Positions 6,680-7,670 of a stretch of DNA of 7,670 bases are shown piece by piece; within the stretch, counting starts at the first letter, position 1, and each line of letters starts with the position of its first letter. Position numbers and translations under genes: made by a program. Origin of the DNA: an uncultured Clostridia bacterium (GTDB taxonomy: Bacteria > Bacillota > Clostridia > Oscillospirales > QAKW01); contig CALXGU010000070.1 of assembly GCA_944387905.1 (NCBI GenBank), forward strand, positions 1 to 7,670, written 5' to 3'. The notes under the pieces were generated by a model. It worked only from the letters and a program-made list of their open reading frames with translations, ran no database searches and had not been told where the DNA came from.

Positions 6680-7223
6680 TGTAAACTATCTGATCAGCGA
6701 CATTACGGCGGGTCTGCATATCAAAAAGCAGCTGCGTAAGTTCAAGAGAAAATTCGATCGCATATGCAGCGCTTTTTGCGGTGATTATGTTGCCGTCAGA
6801 GCAAACGCCGTCAGCGCAAATTTCTTTACAGTTCAGACTGTCTTCCATACCCGGATAACAAACCGCGCAGGAGTTTTTCAAAAAACCTTTAGCGCCCAGC
6901 ACCGCCGCAGGTGCCGCGCAGATCGCAGCTACAAATCGGTTTTGATCAAGCATAAGCTTAATGATTTCTTCGACATACTCGCTTTTGGCAAGGTTTTCAT
7001 AGCCCGGATAACCGCCGGGCAGAATTATCATGTCCGGGAGCGGCATTGATCGGTCGATGACGGTATCGCAGATAATGCTTACATTTCGCGCACCCTTCAC
7101 GGTAAGGCTGTCTGTTATCGATACCAGAGTCACCTGCGCTCCCGCTCGCCTGAGAATATCCGCAGGCGCAAGCGCCTCTATTTCTTCAAAACCCTCTGCT
7201 ATATAAATATATACGTTTTTCAT
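6672..7223 (-). CDS. DJ-1/PfpI-family protein
   Basis: This 183-residue single-domain cytoplasmic protein has the usual length for the DJ-1 (YajL-like) family. Visible signatures are AEGFEEIEA (9-17), whose Glu16 corresponds to DJ-1 Glu18, LRRAG (24-28), the LPGGYPGYENL loop (68-78) supplying the oxyanion region, and the nucleophile elbow AAICAAP (99-105) with Cys102 equivalent to DJ-1 Cys106. CYPGMED (122-128) occupies the position of DJ-1 His126, as in many bacterial relatives. Family members are proposed to act in oxidative-stress defence, as chaperones or as glyoxalases; which applies is not decidable here. Oddities are seven cysteines and AKSAAY (149-154) in place of the common SRGPGT loop. 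The start ATG 7223 has an AAAGGAAG ribosome site (7231-7238). It sits 4 bp downstream of the DUF2156 gene and overlaps the CPBP gene by 8 bp. Confidence 0.93.
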   Translation of the reverse strand: MKNVYIYIAEGFEEIEALAPADILRRAGAQVTLVSITDSLTVKGARNVSIICDTVIDRSMPLPDMIILPGGYPGYENLAKSEYVEEIIKLMLDQNRFVAAICAAPAAVLGAKGFLKNSCAVCYPGMEDSLNCKEICADGVCSDGNIITAKSAAYAIEFSLELTQLLFDMQTRRNVADQIVYNG

Positions 7224-7227
7224 TGTT

Positions 7228-7670
7228 TTACTTCCTTTTATATGCTGTCATTTTTTTACCGATGTCGGTTGGGTAATAACTCATTTTTGCGCGTCTGAGG
7301 CCTTGGTCTGAAGCATCATCCTCGCGGTTGATATAACTGTAATTTTCGCAGTATGTGCGGGCAAATTCGCGGTTGATCATCTGATATGCTCCGCGTATCT
7401 CGGCATCCGCCTTTTCAACATGTACGCAGAAAGTATCGCCGTTTATCGGTTCGCCGTAGCTGTATGCGACAAGAATTTCATTTTTGAAGAGCATAAGACC
7501 TGAAAATCCGAGTTTTTCAAAATTGTTTATACCTAGTTCAACTGCACACATCTCCGTTGCAAGCGAGCCTGACATATGACCGCACAAATCCTTACACCAC
7601 TTCTTATTGAAAACCACAAGCCGGGCGGCATCCTGAGAAGTGATTTTTTCGGTATGCCAGTTACCGTCAG
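7228..7670 (-). CDS. DUF2156 (LPG_synthase_C-like) domain protein, C-terminal part (5' truncated by window)
   Basis: The reading frame stays open from the stop at 7228-7230 to the window edge, giving at least 146 residues. A GTG at 7617 is in frame, but the coding signal continues upstream of it, so the start is outside; full-length clostridial relatives are near 300 residues. Diagnostic stretches are FSGLMLFKNEILVAYSYGEPI, then GDTFCVHVEKAD (around 7420-7455), GAYQMINREFA, and YINREDD...GLRRAKMSYYPT near the end. These match the DUF2156 family, whose fold is GNAT-like and related to the catalytic domain of phosphatidylglycerol lysyltransferase (MprF). No membrane helix is visible, so this is not a full MprF. 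An aminoacyl- or acyltransferase-like activity is an inference from the fold family; the substrate is unknown. It is the first visible gene of the operon with the DJ-1-like and CPBP genes. Confidence 0.87.
   Translation of the reverse strand, partial: DGNWHTEKITSQDAARLVVFNKKWCKDLCGHMSGSLATEMCAVELGINNFEKLGFSGLMLFKNEILVAYSYGEPINGDTFCVHVEKADAEIRGAYQMINREFARTYCENYSYINREDDASDQGLRRAKMSYYPTDIGKKMTAYKRK
7231..7238 (-). promoter_or_regulatory. Ribosome binding site of the DJ-1-like gene
   Basis: On the minus strand AAAGGAAG lies seven bases before ATG 7223. It overlaps the last codons (KRK) of the upstream DUF2156 gene, so the two genes are packed as one transcript and translation is likely coupled. 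Confidence 0.65.

Noticed and set aside
6645..7049. 134-codon plus-strand frame opposite the DJ-1-like gene
   Set aside because: The minus strand carries an unmistakable DJ-1 family protein with catalytic residues; the plus frame is Arg/Phe-rich without motifs.
7615..7617. GTG as the start of the DUF2156 gene
   Set aside because: The same frame stays open for at least 17 more codons to the window edge, and a start here would give a protein far shorter than the family.
1..7670. CRISPR arrays, tRNA/rRNA genes, insertion sequences, attachment sites
   Set aside because: Scanning both strands by eye showed no regularly spaced repeats, cloverleaf-like sequences, transposase motifs or terminal inverted repeats. 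The window is densely filled with ordinary genes and has no gene-free stretch above 300 bases.

Overview
The window looks like chromosomal DNA of a low-to-mid-GC Gram-positive bacterium, most likely a gut-type clostridium (Oscillospiraceae/Ruminococcaceae-like; the exact genus is a guess). The reasons are strong AAGGAGG-type ribosome sites, frequent ATA codons, tight stop/start-overlapping operons and a DUF2156 protein of the kind common in Clostridia. I see no phage, IS, tRNA, rRNA or CRISPR signal.

Left part (1-717): the 3' part of aspS, encoding the C-terminal part of bacterial-type aspartyl-tRNA synthetase. No terminator is visible in the 69-bp gap that follows, which carries only a weak promoter candidate and a good ribosome site.

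Centre (787-5664, plus strand): a four-gene, translationally coupled membrane operon. It encodes a GldA-like ABC ATPase, a GldF-like six-helix ABC-2 permease, a GldG-like auxiliary protein (two membrane anchors around a large extracytoplasmic domain) and a single-anchor DUF4340 protein. Each gene overlaps the next by one base (TAATG, TGATG, TGATG). The set resembles the Bacteroidetes gliding-associated ABC transporter but sits in what appears to be a non-gliding Firmicute, so its substrate is unknown. The DUF4340 protein has an Asp-rich cytoplasmic tail with a 14-residue tandem duplication and an extracytoplasmic part that appears built from repeated units. A strong hairpin terminator (5675-5712) closes the operon.

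Right part (5765-7670, minus strand): a convergent three-gene operon reading leftwards from beyond the window. It holds the C-terminal half of a DUF2156 (LPG_synthase_C-like, GNAT-fold) protein, a DJ-1/PfpI-family protein with the catalytic Glu/Cys pair, and a CPBP-family (CAAX protease/bacteriocin-processing-like) membrane protein. The genes are separated by 4 bp and by an 8-bp overlap. The hairpin at 5675-5712 probably ends both operons.

The most interesting element is the coupled GldA-GldF-GldG-DUF4340 module, with oppositely charged cytoplasmic tails on its last two proteins. Nothing here proves a new system; the module is a known but functionally unexplained gene association.
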